From: Cordia subcordata
Lineage: Eukaryota; Streptophyta; Magnoliopsida; Boraginales; Cordiaceae
Reading direction: 5' to 3'
NCBI GenBank assembly: GCA_028554755.1
Contig: JAPTOF010000021.1
Coordinates: 943,501 to 1,007,500, forward strand
DNA length: 64,000 bases
Shown: piece after piece, positions 12,217-25,300 of the stretch
Position numbering within the stretch: position 1 is the first letter of the stretch
Layout: each line of letters starts with the position of its first letter
Notes under the pieces: generated by a model
Database searches by the model: none
Told to the model about the DNA's origin: nothing
What the model saw: only the letters and a program-made list of their open reading frames with translations
Translations under genes and position numbers: made by a program

Positions 12217-13640
12217 AGATATCTCAAGCCTATCTTTGGTTGGAAAGCTCAAGATTTAACATCAACAAGCTACAGTTGAGATGAATCTGATCAGAGGTGT
12301 CTGCAGCCACTTCTAAAAGAGCAACTGTGCTTAACAGCTATGGAGTGTCTTTCACCAAGATTGTATCAACAGAAAGAGGGTTGTAGGTTAGTGAGTCATG
12401 TACTTCAATCAAGCCTTCTTCTCAAATACTGGAAGCTACTTCAGCTTACCTTACAAAGATTCTGTAGATCGCCTCCTAACTTATGCTGCATGGTACCAAA
12501 CATTTTTGCTTGTTTTTGTTTCCTTTGCATTTTTACGACCGGTAGAGAAACATTCGGAGAGGGTGAAGATATGGAGGTAGTGGAAGACACTTACATTTAT
12601 ATATTGTGACTAATAAAGAAAACGACTCTTGACGTGAATGAGTGACGTTATAGATTTCCGCGCCAGTCTTGCTGATGTATCATCACATTTTGTAATAAAT
12701 TCCACTATTTTGCATGTGATTATATAGACCAAAGTGATTAAGTGATTCATTTTGTAAATTATTTGATCCAGTCTCGTTCAAGAGAAGAAAAGATTTTTTG
12801 GAGGCCTACAAGAGCAATTTACAGAAGATTCTAAGCAATTGAAGTTGAAGATGAGTCATAATTTGAGTTGGACTAATTTAATAGAGAAGTATTAGGCTCA
12901 AATATATGGATCAAGGAACAATTTCTCATAGTAAACAAAGACCTTTTGGCCTTTCTTGCAACTAAAGTTGTTGGAGAATGAATATGGTAAGTCACCTTGG
13001 TGTTAATTTTTAGAAGGTTTTTCTTGTTAGACCAGTTTTGGTATTTTACTCATAACTCCAACTCTAGGGGTCAAAATCACGTGATTCTTGAGCCATTGGA
13101 CTCCTAAGAGGTAGAGCTACAATTCTTATGAAGACCACCTTTCCAAATTTAAGAGGGATCAAGGTGCAAAATCAGTCACAACATGTTTGAAAAATTCTCG
13201 TCACCTGCCGGACACATTTTGGTATTTTAGGCATAACTCGGGCTATAGAGGTCCAAATAAGGTGGTTCTTGAGGTTATGGAAACTTAATTCATAAAGATA
13301 CAACTTTCTTATTTTGAGTTCAATCTAGATCTGCCTTTAAGATGGTCAAAAACATTGGTCAAAGGAGTGCATAAAAACTCTCATACCATTGTCCTCTTTA
13401 GATGGAATACTAGGTCTATTTACTGTGGTTTTCCATGCAACATAATTATTGGCTTCCAAAAATATTCTCATTCTAACTTTTCAAATTGCATAGTTTGTAC
13501 CATTGAAGTATGGAACCCTAGTGGTGGAAAGACCTTCCTGAATTCTATGTGTCATGATCTTTAGCTCTAGACTGTTAAGTCAAAGTACACAATAATGCAA
13601 ATAATCACACACTCAATGCAATTAATGTGTAGAGCACTAG
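12217..13640. other. 3' UTR, then decayed repeat DNA
   Basis: About 400 bases of likely 3' UTR precede repeat-like DNA. Two related units of about 110 bp start near 13036 and 13215. Both carry a TTTTGGTATTTTA motif, then CATAACTC, then a TATAGAGGTCC/CTAGGGGTC variant and GGTTCTTGAG-like sequence. I see no coding frame. It could be the internal part of the minus-strand LTR element whose primer site follows at 13641. Confidence 0.4.
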
Positions 13641-15200
13641 GCTCTGATGCCACGTGTTGCCCAGAAAATAAATCCAAGAGGGAGGGGGTGAATTAGATTA
13701 TTGGCACAATTAAGCACTTAAAATTCTTAACAGATATTTCATGCAAAAATACATGCAAAATTCAAAGTAAATACTCGAAATATAAAGAGTATAGAGTTAA
13801 GAGAATCAAACGCAGTGATTTAGAGTGGTTCGAACTCCCTAAGGCCTAGTCCACTACCTAAGGTCTTCCCTTAGGATTTCGAAAACTTCATTAGTGAAAC
13901 AGCTTCTTGCTTAATACGTTGTAGAAGCGTAGAACAATGATCACAACAGTTACTTCTCCACAAAGACCACAAGTATTACCCCAATACTTGAGGATTTCAG
14001 CCCTTTACTTTTGAGAGATGAAACTCACAACTATGCTATCCAAGAGTAAAGAAAATCACACCCAAAGACTTGTAGAAAGTTGGCATATAAGAAACTTTTG
14101 AGCAAGTGTACAAAGGTATTTAAACTTTTTTGTGTTGCTCTAAGTAGATAAGCAATTTATGAAGCTCAAGAACTTGTTCTTAAATGCCAATGATATGCAA
14201 TCAATGAAAATTGCAATGAGTAGAGCAAGATTGCAGTAAATGAAGTGTATTGAATGCAAGAGAGCTTAGAAAGATATGTTGAACAAGTTATATCTGAGTT
14301 GAGAGGAGAGGGATGTATTTATAAGCCCAAAAAGTAAATCTCCCAACGGTCAAATTTTAAAACAACTTAAAGGGGCTACCAGAACACTCTAACGGACGAC
14401 CCCCCGGGTGCTCTGGTAGTTCCAGAAGCCAAAAGGCCTTACCAGAACACTCTACCGATTGACCGCTTGAGTGTTCCGGTAGAGTACTTATGCTCTCTGT
14501 TCTTGTTGGAAGACACTACCGGTCGACCGCCTAAGTGGCTCGGTAGTTGCAGAAAAAGGCTGAAAAACAGGTACACTTTTTACCAAAAAGTTACTTTAGG
14601 AAGCTCATTGCAACTACTTGTTTAGTATATTTCTCATCTCATTAATGCAATACCAACCAACTTGTATAAACATTAAATGCAAAGCTAAAACTTGCACACG
14701 ATCAAGATTTTTACAGATTTTTCATAGGGAATAGGTATATGCAAGTTGTTTACCTATAGATTCATATATATTGAACAAGATAGCTTAAGTTTCTGAAATA
14801 TAAAGATTATATATGCACTTTTACTACAGATTTCATGCAAGTATGGACATATATTCATATACATAAACATATCAAGGTATCAAATTCCAATGCAATAGAA
14901 TATGTTATGTAGATACAACTCCATAATGCAAAAATATGGACTATAAGACTTTACTTTTTACAGAAAAAGACATTTCATGCAAGTGTAACTACATGATCTC
15001 TTATACATGATATATGCACATAGGTTAAAGAGAAAAGATGATTAAGTATAAACAAAAATCATAAGCAAAGTTGAATGGGTATGTATGTAATGCAATAAGT
15101 TATTGAGCTCATACTATTTGTTTATGTACTAAGATCAATATGACACAAGCTAAGAAATAAGAGCTATACTAAATCTTCAATAAAGCTCCACATAACTTCA
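13641..15200 (-). mobile_element. decayed LTR retrotransposon remnant (minus orientation)
   Basis: At 13641-13652 is GCTCTGATGCCA, the complement of a tRNA-iMet primer site (one mismatch to TGGTATCAGAGC). It is followed at 13655 by TGTTGCCC, a plausible LTR end. The pattern fits the 5' side of an LTR element on the minus strand. The sequence then holds a GGAGGGGGTGAATTAG-like stretch and three hairpins near 14376-14547. I could not find a matching second LTR, so the right border is a guess. No gag or pol frame is left. Confidence 0.45.
14376..14547. repeat. three consecutive imperfect hairpins
   Basis: Three inverted units lie in a row: 14376-14419 (CTACCAGAACAC pairing with GTGCTCTGGTAG), 14440-14481 (TACCAGAACACTC pairing with GAGTGTTCCGGTA) and 14515-14547 (ACTACC pairing with GGTAGT). 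They share a GACCGC-like loop region and are GC-rich compared with their surroundings. They lie in the decayed LTR element. Confidence 0.6.
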
Positions 15201-16465
15201 ATCTTCAAATTCCATGCACTATTCTCTTCAAATGTCTTCATCTTGCTCAAGCTAAGATATACAAGATGCTTAATGATAGCAATTAACAAAACACAATTAT
15301 GGCATCATCAAAATATAATTATCATGATTAAAACCTATAAGTTCAACAGTATTTGTGCTTATTGCGTATTAAATTCTCGGTTAATCATTATTATGCTTGT
15401 GAATTTATACCTTTTTCCATATAAGAATCTTGTAGATTCTTTTGGGTACAAATATAGATCAATTAACAGAACTAGTTTTAATTAATTGTTTCAAGATTGA
15501 GATAGGTTATGCCACTGAGATAGCCTATGCCTTTGCAATCTCAATTAATTTTCTAGAATCTGTGAGATTAATTAATTAAAGAAAAGGGAGAGATAATCTA
15601 TGCTATTGAGATAAATTATGCCTTAATAGCTTTAGTTAATTAATCTAGATGAATTAGAGCTTGTACCTGATCCCTTGTTCTTAATTAGAAATCCTGAAGT
15701 TGACGATCATGAATAGGACAATTTTCTGATTATCTCCCTGAATCGCAAGTTCCATAGATCTAATTCTCGAAATTTTTGTGGTTAAGCTCCGTTATTTTCT
15801 TTTAATTATTTTATTCTATTAATTTTCTCTTTGATTTAGTTTAATTTAAAATTGTCTCTCTCGTTGTGCTTAGTTTAGTTATTTTGAATTCTTTGTTTTT
15901 AGTTTTTTTTTCCTCTTTGCAATTCCTGACAGCAATTCCGATTCCACGTGGTTCAACCCTTTAGTTGCATTAGCGTGATAAAGAGGAAAATTTTTATATT
16001 TTGTTGTTGACAATTTCAATTGATTTTATTTGGCCATACAACGACGTAAGTCACTTGCGTAGTTGCATCTATTGTTGCTTGCCTTTAGACCAAAATACCA
16101 AGTACGAAGAGAGCGTTTGGATTGGTTCTTTCACAAAACTATATGGTATGGCACGTCTTTCATCACTGAGGATGAGCAATTTTTTACTTTAACAGGAGTA
16201 AGGACTACCAAATGGCTTATGGTTTTCACTAATCTTACGAAATGTCTTAACTTCAAATAATCTTTGTTTCTAAAGCAATTAAATATTGTTGGGAAAGACA
16301 AGGACATACGCACATATACATCAAGGCACAACAAAAAATACACACAAAAAAGCATGCAATATTTTAATGTGATTCAACCTTTTACTTACTTTCACGATCC
16401 CCTCTAAGATAAAATTCACTGTATTATAGTTTTTGGACGTACAAAATTGTAATAGAAAATCCTCA

Positions 16466-16941
16466 TCTATATATATATAAGTTAAACCTAAAGGAGCTCA
16501 AAGAAGGGTGCCACATCAACACTTATCTATTTGCTAAGTCATCATAAATTCAATTTTTACATATTATAACTTTATTATAAATTTATATATTATAGTGTTT
16601 AATTGTATTTATGCATCACTTCCTAACCTCATCATTGCAATGGAGTAACAAGATATTTAATTATATTTATGCACCATTTATATATTTCTTTTTAATGAGT
16701 TTAAAGTAACAAAGTCCAAAAAAACTTATTAATTTAATTAATTTATGCATCATATCCTAATTAAAACAATAAAAATTAGAATAAAATCCCCTAGAATTAA
16801 TTTATATATATATTTAGAAATAATAAAAAACACATGAAAATGTAAAAATAATAAAAATCATATCTATAAATATTTAAAAAAACTACAAAATACACAAAAC
16901 CTAAATAAGCCCATGCAAAGTACAGGGTATGAAAGCACTAG
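16466..16941 (+). mobile_element. Helitron-like insertion in the left LTR
   Basis: The insertion begins TCTATATATATA and ends AAAGCACTAG, and lies between A (16465) and T (16942), as Helitrons do (TC...CTRR between A and T). The matching site in the other LTR copy lacks this 476-bp segment, so the borders are supported by a filled/empty comparison. The weak stem CATGC...GTATG near the 3' end would be the Helitron hairpin. It carries no helicase or Rep gene. Confidence 0.5.
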
Positions 16942-18946
16942 TTTTACTAAAAGATAAAGTCTAAATCCTTCCCTTATAGCTCTACTCTTAGGCTCTCTCA
17001 TCCGTACCTCTCATGGGATATGGCCCTTAAAGCACACTTAATACAATTTATACAACATTAATCCCAATTCTTTTACGTTTAGAAATCTTGTCCCTACTCT
17101 AATTTGGGCTTCTACTTGTCTTCTAATCTATATGGACTTAGACTTTGAGCCACAACCCAATAAATTCCTTCTTTGGCGAAAAGTCTGAAGTTTCTTACTA
17201 CAACTAGAATCTCTTCACAATCTTTATGTTGGAGCTTTCAATTGATAACACTCTTAACGGCAACAACTACCAATACATCTTTGCAGGTTCATGGAATTAT
17301 GACTTACATCCCTCTCCATGCCGTCTAATATCGACCTCTCAAGGTTGTTTGCATCTTCCCTAAATACTAGGCCTCTTAGGCGTATTTTTCTCGCCAGTAG
17401 TAGCATTCTCTATCACACGGTCTAAGACTCTAATTGTTCAGTTACGCGATCTCTGCTCACATGACTCTTCCCTCAAACTGAACCTTTTTCAACTAGTCAA
17501 CTCACCCAAAATTTCTTTCTTTCAGAAGTTTAATCACTAGTTGGCTGAATGTGTTTGCATATTCAATGCTTTAAAACTTCCACACAATTCAATCACAATT
17601 CTATCATTTTACACAAATTTAAGGCTCACCATAGATACATAAAAAATTTGGCAAAACAGAACCCAAAATTAAACTCAGGACATCAAAAAATAAGAATAGC
17701 ACTCTCGATCAACGTAGTCAACCCTTGATTAAAGTCAAAATTGATAGTCAAATTCCTCTCAATCACAAAACACGTTTTTTGGGATGGAATTTTGAAAATA
17801 GAGCCCAAATTAAAATTTAGCACGCCTAAGAACCTTAAGAAGAGCCTCGATCAACTCGATCAAGGCTTGGTCAAATCCAAGTCAAAGTATAGAAGTTCTT
17901 AGTCAAAGTGAGCTCACATATTAGTGCCTGCATCACAATGAATTTGCTTTTCCCTCAATTAGATCAAACTCAAGACTCAGTGGTCTATAACAGTAAGCTC
18001 ACCATATTACCTTTGGATTACGACACATAAACAAAACCTCCCTAGACGACATCTCTAAGCTCATTAGACTCCCACGTGTCGCAAAGCACCCAAGATAAAC
18101 AAACTCATCTTCTTCACCTAATAGAACAAACATATCGGACCGTAAGATAGACGATCTAACACCACTATTATGACCAATGCCTTGTGGAGACCTGCACCAC
18201 ATTGTCCAATCACCATACTGAACCATAATGACTGTCCAGCATAGCTATTGCATTCACAACCATCTACCATGAGCTACTGCAACTACGACCTTCTTCATAT
18301 CATCATCACCACCATAGGCCATCACAGACCTCATTGTTGGTACTACAAGCTTCCTCACATCGGCAAGGTTCAGAAAACAATTTTCACGGATGACGTGGAG
18401 CTTCTTACTGTTGTTTATCATTAATGCCATGGCTGACGACCACAAACTTCTCCAATGCTCCTATTGTTCATCAACCACTACGCCTCAGCCACCAAGTGCT
18501 TCTCCTGACTCTCGTAGTTCAAACAAGACCTTCCATGCAAGGTTTAGAGCTACTGAACTCCATCTTATACTAAATATCTTGGCCTCTATCTCAAAGCTCA
18601 GAGCTGCACTTTCTCCAACCACTAACAAACTCTTTTCATCATCTTGGGTCAATTGACCCCTTTCTCATGAGATTTGTTGCTCCAATTGAAATCTCCTACT
18701 CATACTCGAGGTCATCAATTCAAGTTGTCAGGAAACAGCTTGTCATCATGAAATACTATAGAAACACCTCTGTTGGATTTCCCTTCTTCTTACGAGTTCA
18801 ATAGTATGCTCATATCTTAGTTTCAAAGCTCCAATTGAAAATTGACTTAGACATGTCAACCACGCAATTTGTCTTCTCTAGTGATTGACTCTTTCAAAAA
18901 TTGACGATGACATCCACGTGACCGTTGCACTATAATGCCAGCTTTG

Positions 18947-19908
18947 TGATGGGCGTCGAAATCACCAAAAATAATATTTTAATTCTTATCTCGTAAAATT
19001 AAATAGAGTACGTGATGAGAACAAGGTCGAATCTATGTGGATTGGGAGAGTATTTTATGCTAATTATACCAAGTAGATTAATCAGCTAAGTTGCAATAAA
19101 AAAAGAGGAATTAAATTCAAAAAAGTAAAATTAATAAAACTGTCCAGACCACTAGTCCGCGCTACGTGGGCACGTAATTCGGCTAGAAAACAAAAAAACG
19201 TAAATAAAAATAAAAATGACTAAAATACGCAGTTCTAAGTTAACGCAAAACTGGAAAAATAGAAAATCAACGAGAATTAAATCTAGCCTGAGAAACAATC
19301 GCAATTTCGATCAACAAATCCAATCCTAGATGCAAAAATACTTTCAACTATTTCGATGAATCAGCTATGGTTATTGGCTCGGCCTAATAACCCCATCTTT
19401 CCTTACAAAGTTGATAACGGTTTAAATTCCCTACAATTTTTTCTCGTTATTGCCTTACCTATTAGACATTCTAATCCCCGGAGATGCCCGCAAGATTTAT
19501 CTAACGGCAGTAATAAAAATCTAGAAGCACCTGATTCTAAAAGTCAATACTCTCGGGGTAATTGCTCATTTAAATTGCATAATTACACAGGAAACTTGGT
19601 TACCACTATTCTTAGATTAATTAAAATTAATCTAATTGGCTACCTATTGGCATGCAATTGAATAACCGTACACAAAATTAAACAATCACAAAACAATATT
19701 AATTCTTGAAATACTAAATACGCAAATATCAAAATAACATGAAAGGGATAAAACAATTAGATCTCATAGAATTTAATGAACCAAAATCTTGATTAATCCT
19801 TGGCTAGAAAAAAAAATTAGAACAGCTTGTCCATGAATATCGCCCAAAGAATGAAGAGAAAATTTGTTGTTGTCTGCTAAAAGTTTGTCTTCCTCTAAAG
19901 TGCATATA

Positions 19909-19952
<44 letters not shown>

Positions 19953-20343
19953 GAAAAACCCTAACCTATTTTCCTTATTAGATAAGGAAATCGGGCCCAA
20001 AAAAGAATAATAAGGTAAAAGCCTTAAATATAATTTCCAACAAAATAAAGAGCCTTCTAATATTTAATCTATTTCCTTCCAAAAATCCAGAAAAAATATC
20101 TTCTATCTTGGTCAACTCGGTCAAACTCGCGTAGCAAATTAATAGCATTTTTTCACGTGACAGAGTCAACTTTGACTGTTACAAACACGTCCAAAAAGCT
20201 TCTATATCCATGCATAATGCATCCATCTCCTTTTCCTAAGCACAATCATGCAAAATTACATTAAAAACATCGATCAAGAAACATTCTATTTCAAAATCAA
20301 GTGTATCTAACATATAAATTAAATACTTTTTTAGAACTTATCA
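18947..20343. mobile_element. solo LTR with 5-bp target-site duplication
   Basis: The unit begins TGATGGGCGTCG and ends GAACTTATCA, so it has TG...CA ends with a 4-bp inverted terminus (TGAT/ATCA). Both sides carry the same five bases, CTTTG (18942-18946 and 20344-20348). It is 1,397 bp, with no internal gene and no second LTR, which is what recombination between two LTRs leaves behind. It holds a TA microsatellite around 19910-19946. The element sits in the internal part of the older LTR element, so it is the younger insertion. Confidence 0.8.
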
Positions 20344-20990
20344 CTTTGCCTTCGGGTTAACATTACTCCTTTCCCTACCCATTTTCCTTCAGTACATCTC
20401 CTTATATGTCCTTCTTACATTGTCGTTACTATGCCCAATTCACCAACTGGGCTCTGATACCATTTATTGGCAAAATCAAGGATACATGCACACATACATC
20501 AAAGCACAGAGGGAAACATGCACAAAAAACATGTGATATTTTATAGTAGTTTGGTCCTTTGCTTATGTCCATGATTTTCCTTTGAAATAAAATCTACTAT
20601 TCAACAATAATGAGTTACAATTTTTTGTATAGACAAACCTCTAACAAAAAATTCTTTACTCACAAAACTTTATGAATGGATGAAGTCTAAACCCTCCCCA
20701 TGTGGGTTTGATACTCTCAAACTTTCTCATCTATACCCCATGGGGTGTGACCCCTAAGATACACTCAAGACAAGTTAGAGAATCCTTTGTTTGTTGAAAA
20801 CTAATCGTAATCCCTTGAAGTTTAGAAATTTTACATCCATTTTGATTTAAATTTCTATTTACCTCCCAATTTGTATGAGTTTAAACTTTGAATCACAGCT
20901 CAACATTAAAATTTTGCAACATCACTAATTTCAGTCTCTAAATTTAATTAACCGACTTGCAAAAATGTTACATGCGTCGATTAGGAACTT

Positions 20991-22464
20991 TCCCCCAACT
21001 TGATGCCATGCTCACTAAAAAAAAGAAAATCATTACTAGATTATCATTTCAATATTATTGAATCTCTTTTTTTTAATGCAATGAGATAAGTCAGAACCAA
21101 CATCAAGAATGCAAAAAAAAAAATTCAAATCTTCGTTATTAACTTACATTCATAATCAATTGGCAAAACTTTTGGAAAAGTGAAATAAGTCATAAATTTC
21201 TACAGTATTTTCTATATCAACTATGGTATATTAGTTTCCTTGAAAACGATGTAGGCATTCTAGATGTGTTGCCTGGATACTTCAATTCATGAAAATGGCG
21301 ATCACCACATCAATTTTTTTTTGCTATGTTTGTTTGTTTCTTTCTTTATATATTTAAGGAGGGAATGGCATCGCAATCTTGTGTACAGATGAGGACATGT
21401 TTTGACTTTTTCGATAATTATGAATTTGGCAAGTGGCAAGTTCAACGAAGATGTCCCCTCAGTACCAAATGCCCCAGTTTGTTTGTTTGTTTGGGGTTAA
21501 AAAATGTTCCCGTTGGATACTCACAAAAACCAAAAGTCAGTCTTCGCGTAATTAGACATACAAATGAGAACTGTTACAATCGTGTACGTTAACGCGTGCT
21601 TGGGGTAAAAAATACTAACTTGTCAAACAATACTGGAACCGCCACACACGTATATTGTCCTTGTTCGGTTCAATACACACACACACACATATACTTATAT
21701 ATATTATGATTATTTGACGATGAAACTAGTCTTCAATCTAGTTATGTGTTAATTGGGACTAAACAATTTTTCTGTATGGTCACATAAATTCTGATTATTT
21801 GAAAAATGATACTAGTATTATTTATAACATACTTTAGTTAGATGATTGATCAACTGGTCAATCAACTAGTCGAGACAATGAGAATATTGTCTTTGCCGAT
21901 TGGCCAACTAATTGATCAATAGAACCAGTAATCATACTTGTTCATCCACTTACCTATCACAATGTTATTGGTCGATTAGTAAAACCCATAACTTTTGAAA
22001 AATTTCTTTTGATTAAAAATATTTTTATAATATACTCTAGTTAGATGGTTGAATAAAATTTGATTATTTAAGGACTTGTACACAAGAATGAAATTAGTAA
22101 TGCTCCAACTATACCATCTCATTGTACAGTTTAACAAATTGTAATTATAAGTTAGTGATAAATTTAGCAATACGAAATAGGGGAGATTGTACATGTTGAT
22201 TTAACCTTTATTCATCACACAAAAACATTTTAAATATATAACCATTTCCAAGTTGAACAATCAATTAACTTTAAATGAAAAAAAAATAATACTAATATGT
22301 ACTTACACCTCTATTGAGTGATGAGACAGTAGAGGGTTCGGCAATTAGAATTGGTTATTTAAATGGACGTTGTTTTTTCTTTTCTTAGCCACAAAAAAAA
22401 AAAAAAATGTATTGAATCTTAAGATAATCACAACTCTTCTAGTTTGATTCAGCCGCCAAGAGTC
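20991..22464. other. intergenic DNA upstream of the WRKY gene
   Basis: No gene is recognised. The stretch is AT-rich, with a CA microsatellite near 21670-21690 and an A-run near 22390. A stretch around 21830-21930 has imperfect inverted repeats built on TTGATCAA and CAACTAGT/CAACTAAT. A short frame at 21326-21592 resembles no family I know. Confidence 0.5.
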
Positions 22465-22512
22465 GGTCAAACCCACAAGCTTTGACTTGTACAACGCATT
22501 TTCCACGGTCAA
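22465..22512. promoter_or_regulatory. cluster of three W-boxes upstream of the WRKY gene
   Basis: GGTCAA (22465-22470, complement TTGACC), TTGACT (22482-22487) and GGTCAA (22507-22512) lie within 48 bases, about 200 bases before the start codon. TTGAC[C/T] is the binding core for WRKY proteins. Auto- and cross-regulation through promoter W-boxes is well known for WRKY33-type genes, and I infer it here. Confidence 0.65.
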
Positions 22513-22706
22513 AGCTCGTTAATATCTTCCAAGAAAAAGCTTGAAGACTTTCTGCACAACAAGAAGAAGAGAAGAAGATGCCACGCCGTGATCATAAGCT
22601 TTTCGGGCCTCCCCATTAAAATCTCATCTTCACTTCCCATTAAAAAAAGAAAAGCCATTTCCAGCTTATAAGTTTCTTTTCTCTCTTTCTCTCTCTTATC
22701 TCTCTC

Positions 22707-25300
22707 ATGGCTTCTTCAGCTGGCAGCTTGAACACTTCTGCTAATTCTCATCCCAGCAGCTGCTATTCTTCTTCCTCCTTCAATATTAATGATCTTCTTG
22801 TTTCTGATCAAATGAATCTCAAACAGAATAACATTGAGATACCACCAAAGTTCAATTCGTTTCCTCCTGTTTCTACTTCTCCATTTTCTCCATCTTCATT
22901 CCTTGCTACCACTCCTACTTTCAGCCCATCTTTGCTGCTGGATTCGCCTCTTCCTTTTCCCACTTCTGATAATGTAAGGTTCCTTTCATTTTCATGCATG
23001 TTTGTTCTTAATTACTCGTTTTCACGTTTTCTTTTCGTGCAGCCTTGAATGGATAGGTTACGTAGCACTCCACTCCACGTGGTTTGTCATAAGTGTATGT
23101 TTCCTATAGTTTCAGTATGGGCACGGAAGCACATGCCCGTTAAAATGGAGGTTTGTGTCTATTTTGGAACCATGGGGATAATATACGTTTATGGTAAACT
23201 AGAGGGGTAGAGCGCTATTTACCTGAATGGATATTCGAAGTATGTGCTGCTGATGGCCATTTTTATGTGAATTTTTCCTGCAGATTAATGGGAGCTTTGC
23301 TGGTACGGCGCCGTCGAATAAGTCTGATTTTGCTTTCCAGTCCCAAACACGGTCTAGTGTAGCATCATCATCCACGGTTCAGCCTTCTCAGTATAAGAAT
23401 TCATCAGTATGTTCTATTTTCCTCAAGCCTTTTTGTTTGTGTTGTTACTTATTTCGGAAAAAGACTTCTAATGACATTAGTCGGGTTGTTGTTTATTCTT
23501 TTCTTACATTTCCTAGACATGGTTGTGATTATTTAGAGTACCTTTAGATTTTAATCCCTATTTACAATTGATGTTATACGTAATTCTCCAATTTTCATTT
23601 GTATGTAGAAGTCTAAGCACTAAATATTGAATTTCTTTTCATCGTATAGTAATCTTGTCCTATAGAGAAGAATGAAGAATCAACGGAAAAAAAAATGTAT
23701 AAAAATGCTCTAGGTATAATGCGGTCACATTATTTGTGCATCCTATATATGCTTCTTCGATTCTAACGCTTGATCATTTGTCTCTAGCATGTTGATGATC
23801 TTTCTCCTATTTCTATCTTGTCCTTTGCTTTTACATGTGAATATTACTGTTCCTAATCAAAAGATTATAACAAAGATTTTTCTGATTTGACCAGGAACAA
23901 ATGTTGATGAGACAAGGGGTGTGGACTTCAAGCACATCAAACCAGCAAACTGAACCAGTAGCTGTGAAAACTGGTGTCAGTTTAGCCCTAGCAAGCACAC
24001 ACAGCCAATACTCTTTGCAGCCAATTGGCCAGGTGCAATATAACTCTCAGCCATCTCAATATGTTCGAGAACAGAAATCAGATGATGGATACAACTGGAG
24101 AAAATATGGGCAGAAACAAGTGAAAGGAAGCGAGAATCCTCGTAGTTATTACAAGTGCACGTATCCGAACTGTCCTACAAAGAAGAAGGTTGAGAGGAAT
24201 TTAGATGGGCATATTACTGAAATAGTTTACAAGGGAAGTCATAATCATCCCAAGCCTCAATCAACTAGGAGATCATCGTCGCAATCATATCAAAATTCTT
24301 CATTTATTAGCTCAGAAATGTTGGACAATTCTCAAATGGAGTCTGCTGCAACCCCAGAGAACTCTTCAGTCTCTTTTGGTGATGATGACTTTGATCAGGC
24401 CGGCTCTATGATGAACAGATCAAGAGATGATGATGGAGATGAACCTGAAGCGAAGAAATGGTATGTTTAAGGCTTTTTATGTTAGAGACTGCTGTTGTTG
24501 ATCCTTGTATGATAATGCAGCATTTGACATGTTATCAATTTCTCATTTCCAGGAAGGGTGAGTGTGAAAATGAGGCCTTATCAGCAGCTTCTGGTAGCAC
24601 AACTGTTCGGGAGCCTCGAATAGTAGTTCAAACGACAAGTGACATTGACATCCTTGATGATGGTTTCAGGTGGAGGAAATATGGACAGAAAGTAGTTAAG
24701 GGCAACCCAAATCCACGGTAAGCATTCTTCGAGTCTATTTGGCCCAACGTTTAGACACTCAAGAGTGCTTTATATGATTTCTAATTCTGCCTCAAAAGTG
24801 CTTGCTGTGATTTCTAATTCTGCAACTATTGGATTCTGTACAGGAGCTACTACAAATGCACACACATTGGATGTCCGGTGAGGAAGCACATTGAGCGAGC
24901 ATCCCATGATCTGCGCGCAGTGATAACCACCTACGAAGGGAAACATAACCATGATGTTCCTGCAGCTCGTGGTAGTGGCAGATACAACGAGAATAGACTT
25001 CCATCAGCCAATAGCAACAGTACTGTACCAACAGCTATAAGGCCCTTGGCCATGACTAACTCTTCCTATCATGGGACAAGTTCCTTAAATTCCCTTCAGG
25101 GCGTGAGGCTACCAGCAGCACAGAGTACTCGAGCACCATTCGGCCTGCAGTTGCTGCAGAACTCGGAGAGTTTGAGGTTCTCAGGTTATGGAAATGCAGC
25201 AAACCCCGACAAGAATCAGTCACAACTCATGGCCAATGCCATCTCCACTGCTAAGGAGGAACCAAAAGATGACTCATTTTTCAATTATTTTCTAAACTAA
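22707..25300 (+). CDS. WRKY33: group I WRKY transcription factor, WRKY33 type
   Basis: Five exons (22707-22973, 23284-23406, 23895-24460, 24553-24717, 24844-25300) give 525 residues. There are two WRKY domains: WRKYGQK at 198-204 with zinc ligands C218, C223, H246 and H248, and WRKYGQK at 359-365 with C379, C384, H408 and H410. The intron after NPNPR in the C-terminal domain is the position conserved across WRKY genes. The N-terminus has five S/T-P sites (S58, S61, T69, S73, S80) in a proline-rich block like the MAP-kinase target region of WRKY33. The protein should act in the nucleus, binding W-boxes in defence and stress genes; C-terminal domain binding is the rule in group I. Length matches AtWRKY33 (519). 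WRKY25/26-like paralogues cannot be excluded. Three W-boxes upstream suggest autoregulation. Confidence 0.92.

Larger units (their letters stand above)
16287..20990 (-). mobile_element. old non-autonomous LTR retrotransposon, minus strand
   Basis: Two diverged direct repeats, about 16287-17200 and 20465-20990, share order and sequence. Shared stretches include ACATACATCAA/ATATACATCAA near the start, GTCTAAA-CC-TCCC, CTCTCATC-GTACC and GTTTAGAAAT. Just before the right copy, at 20451-20462, is GCTCTGATACCA, the exact complement of the tRNA-iMet primer site, which puts the element on the minus strand. The left copy is longer only because of a 476-bp Helitron-like insertion. Between the repeats I see no gag or pol frame, so it was non-autonomous or is very decayed. 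A solo LTR from another element sits inside. Confidence 0.6.

Noticed and set aside
13355..13564. 69-codon frame in decayed repeat DNA
   Set aside because: The surroundings are repeat-like, and no domain or conserved motif is visible.
19356..19661. 101-codon frame in the solo LTR
   Set aside because: It lies wholly inside an LTR with defined borders and shows no known domain.
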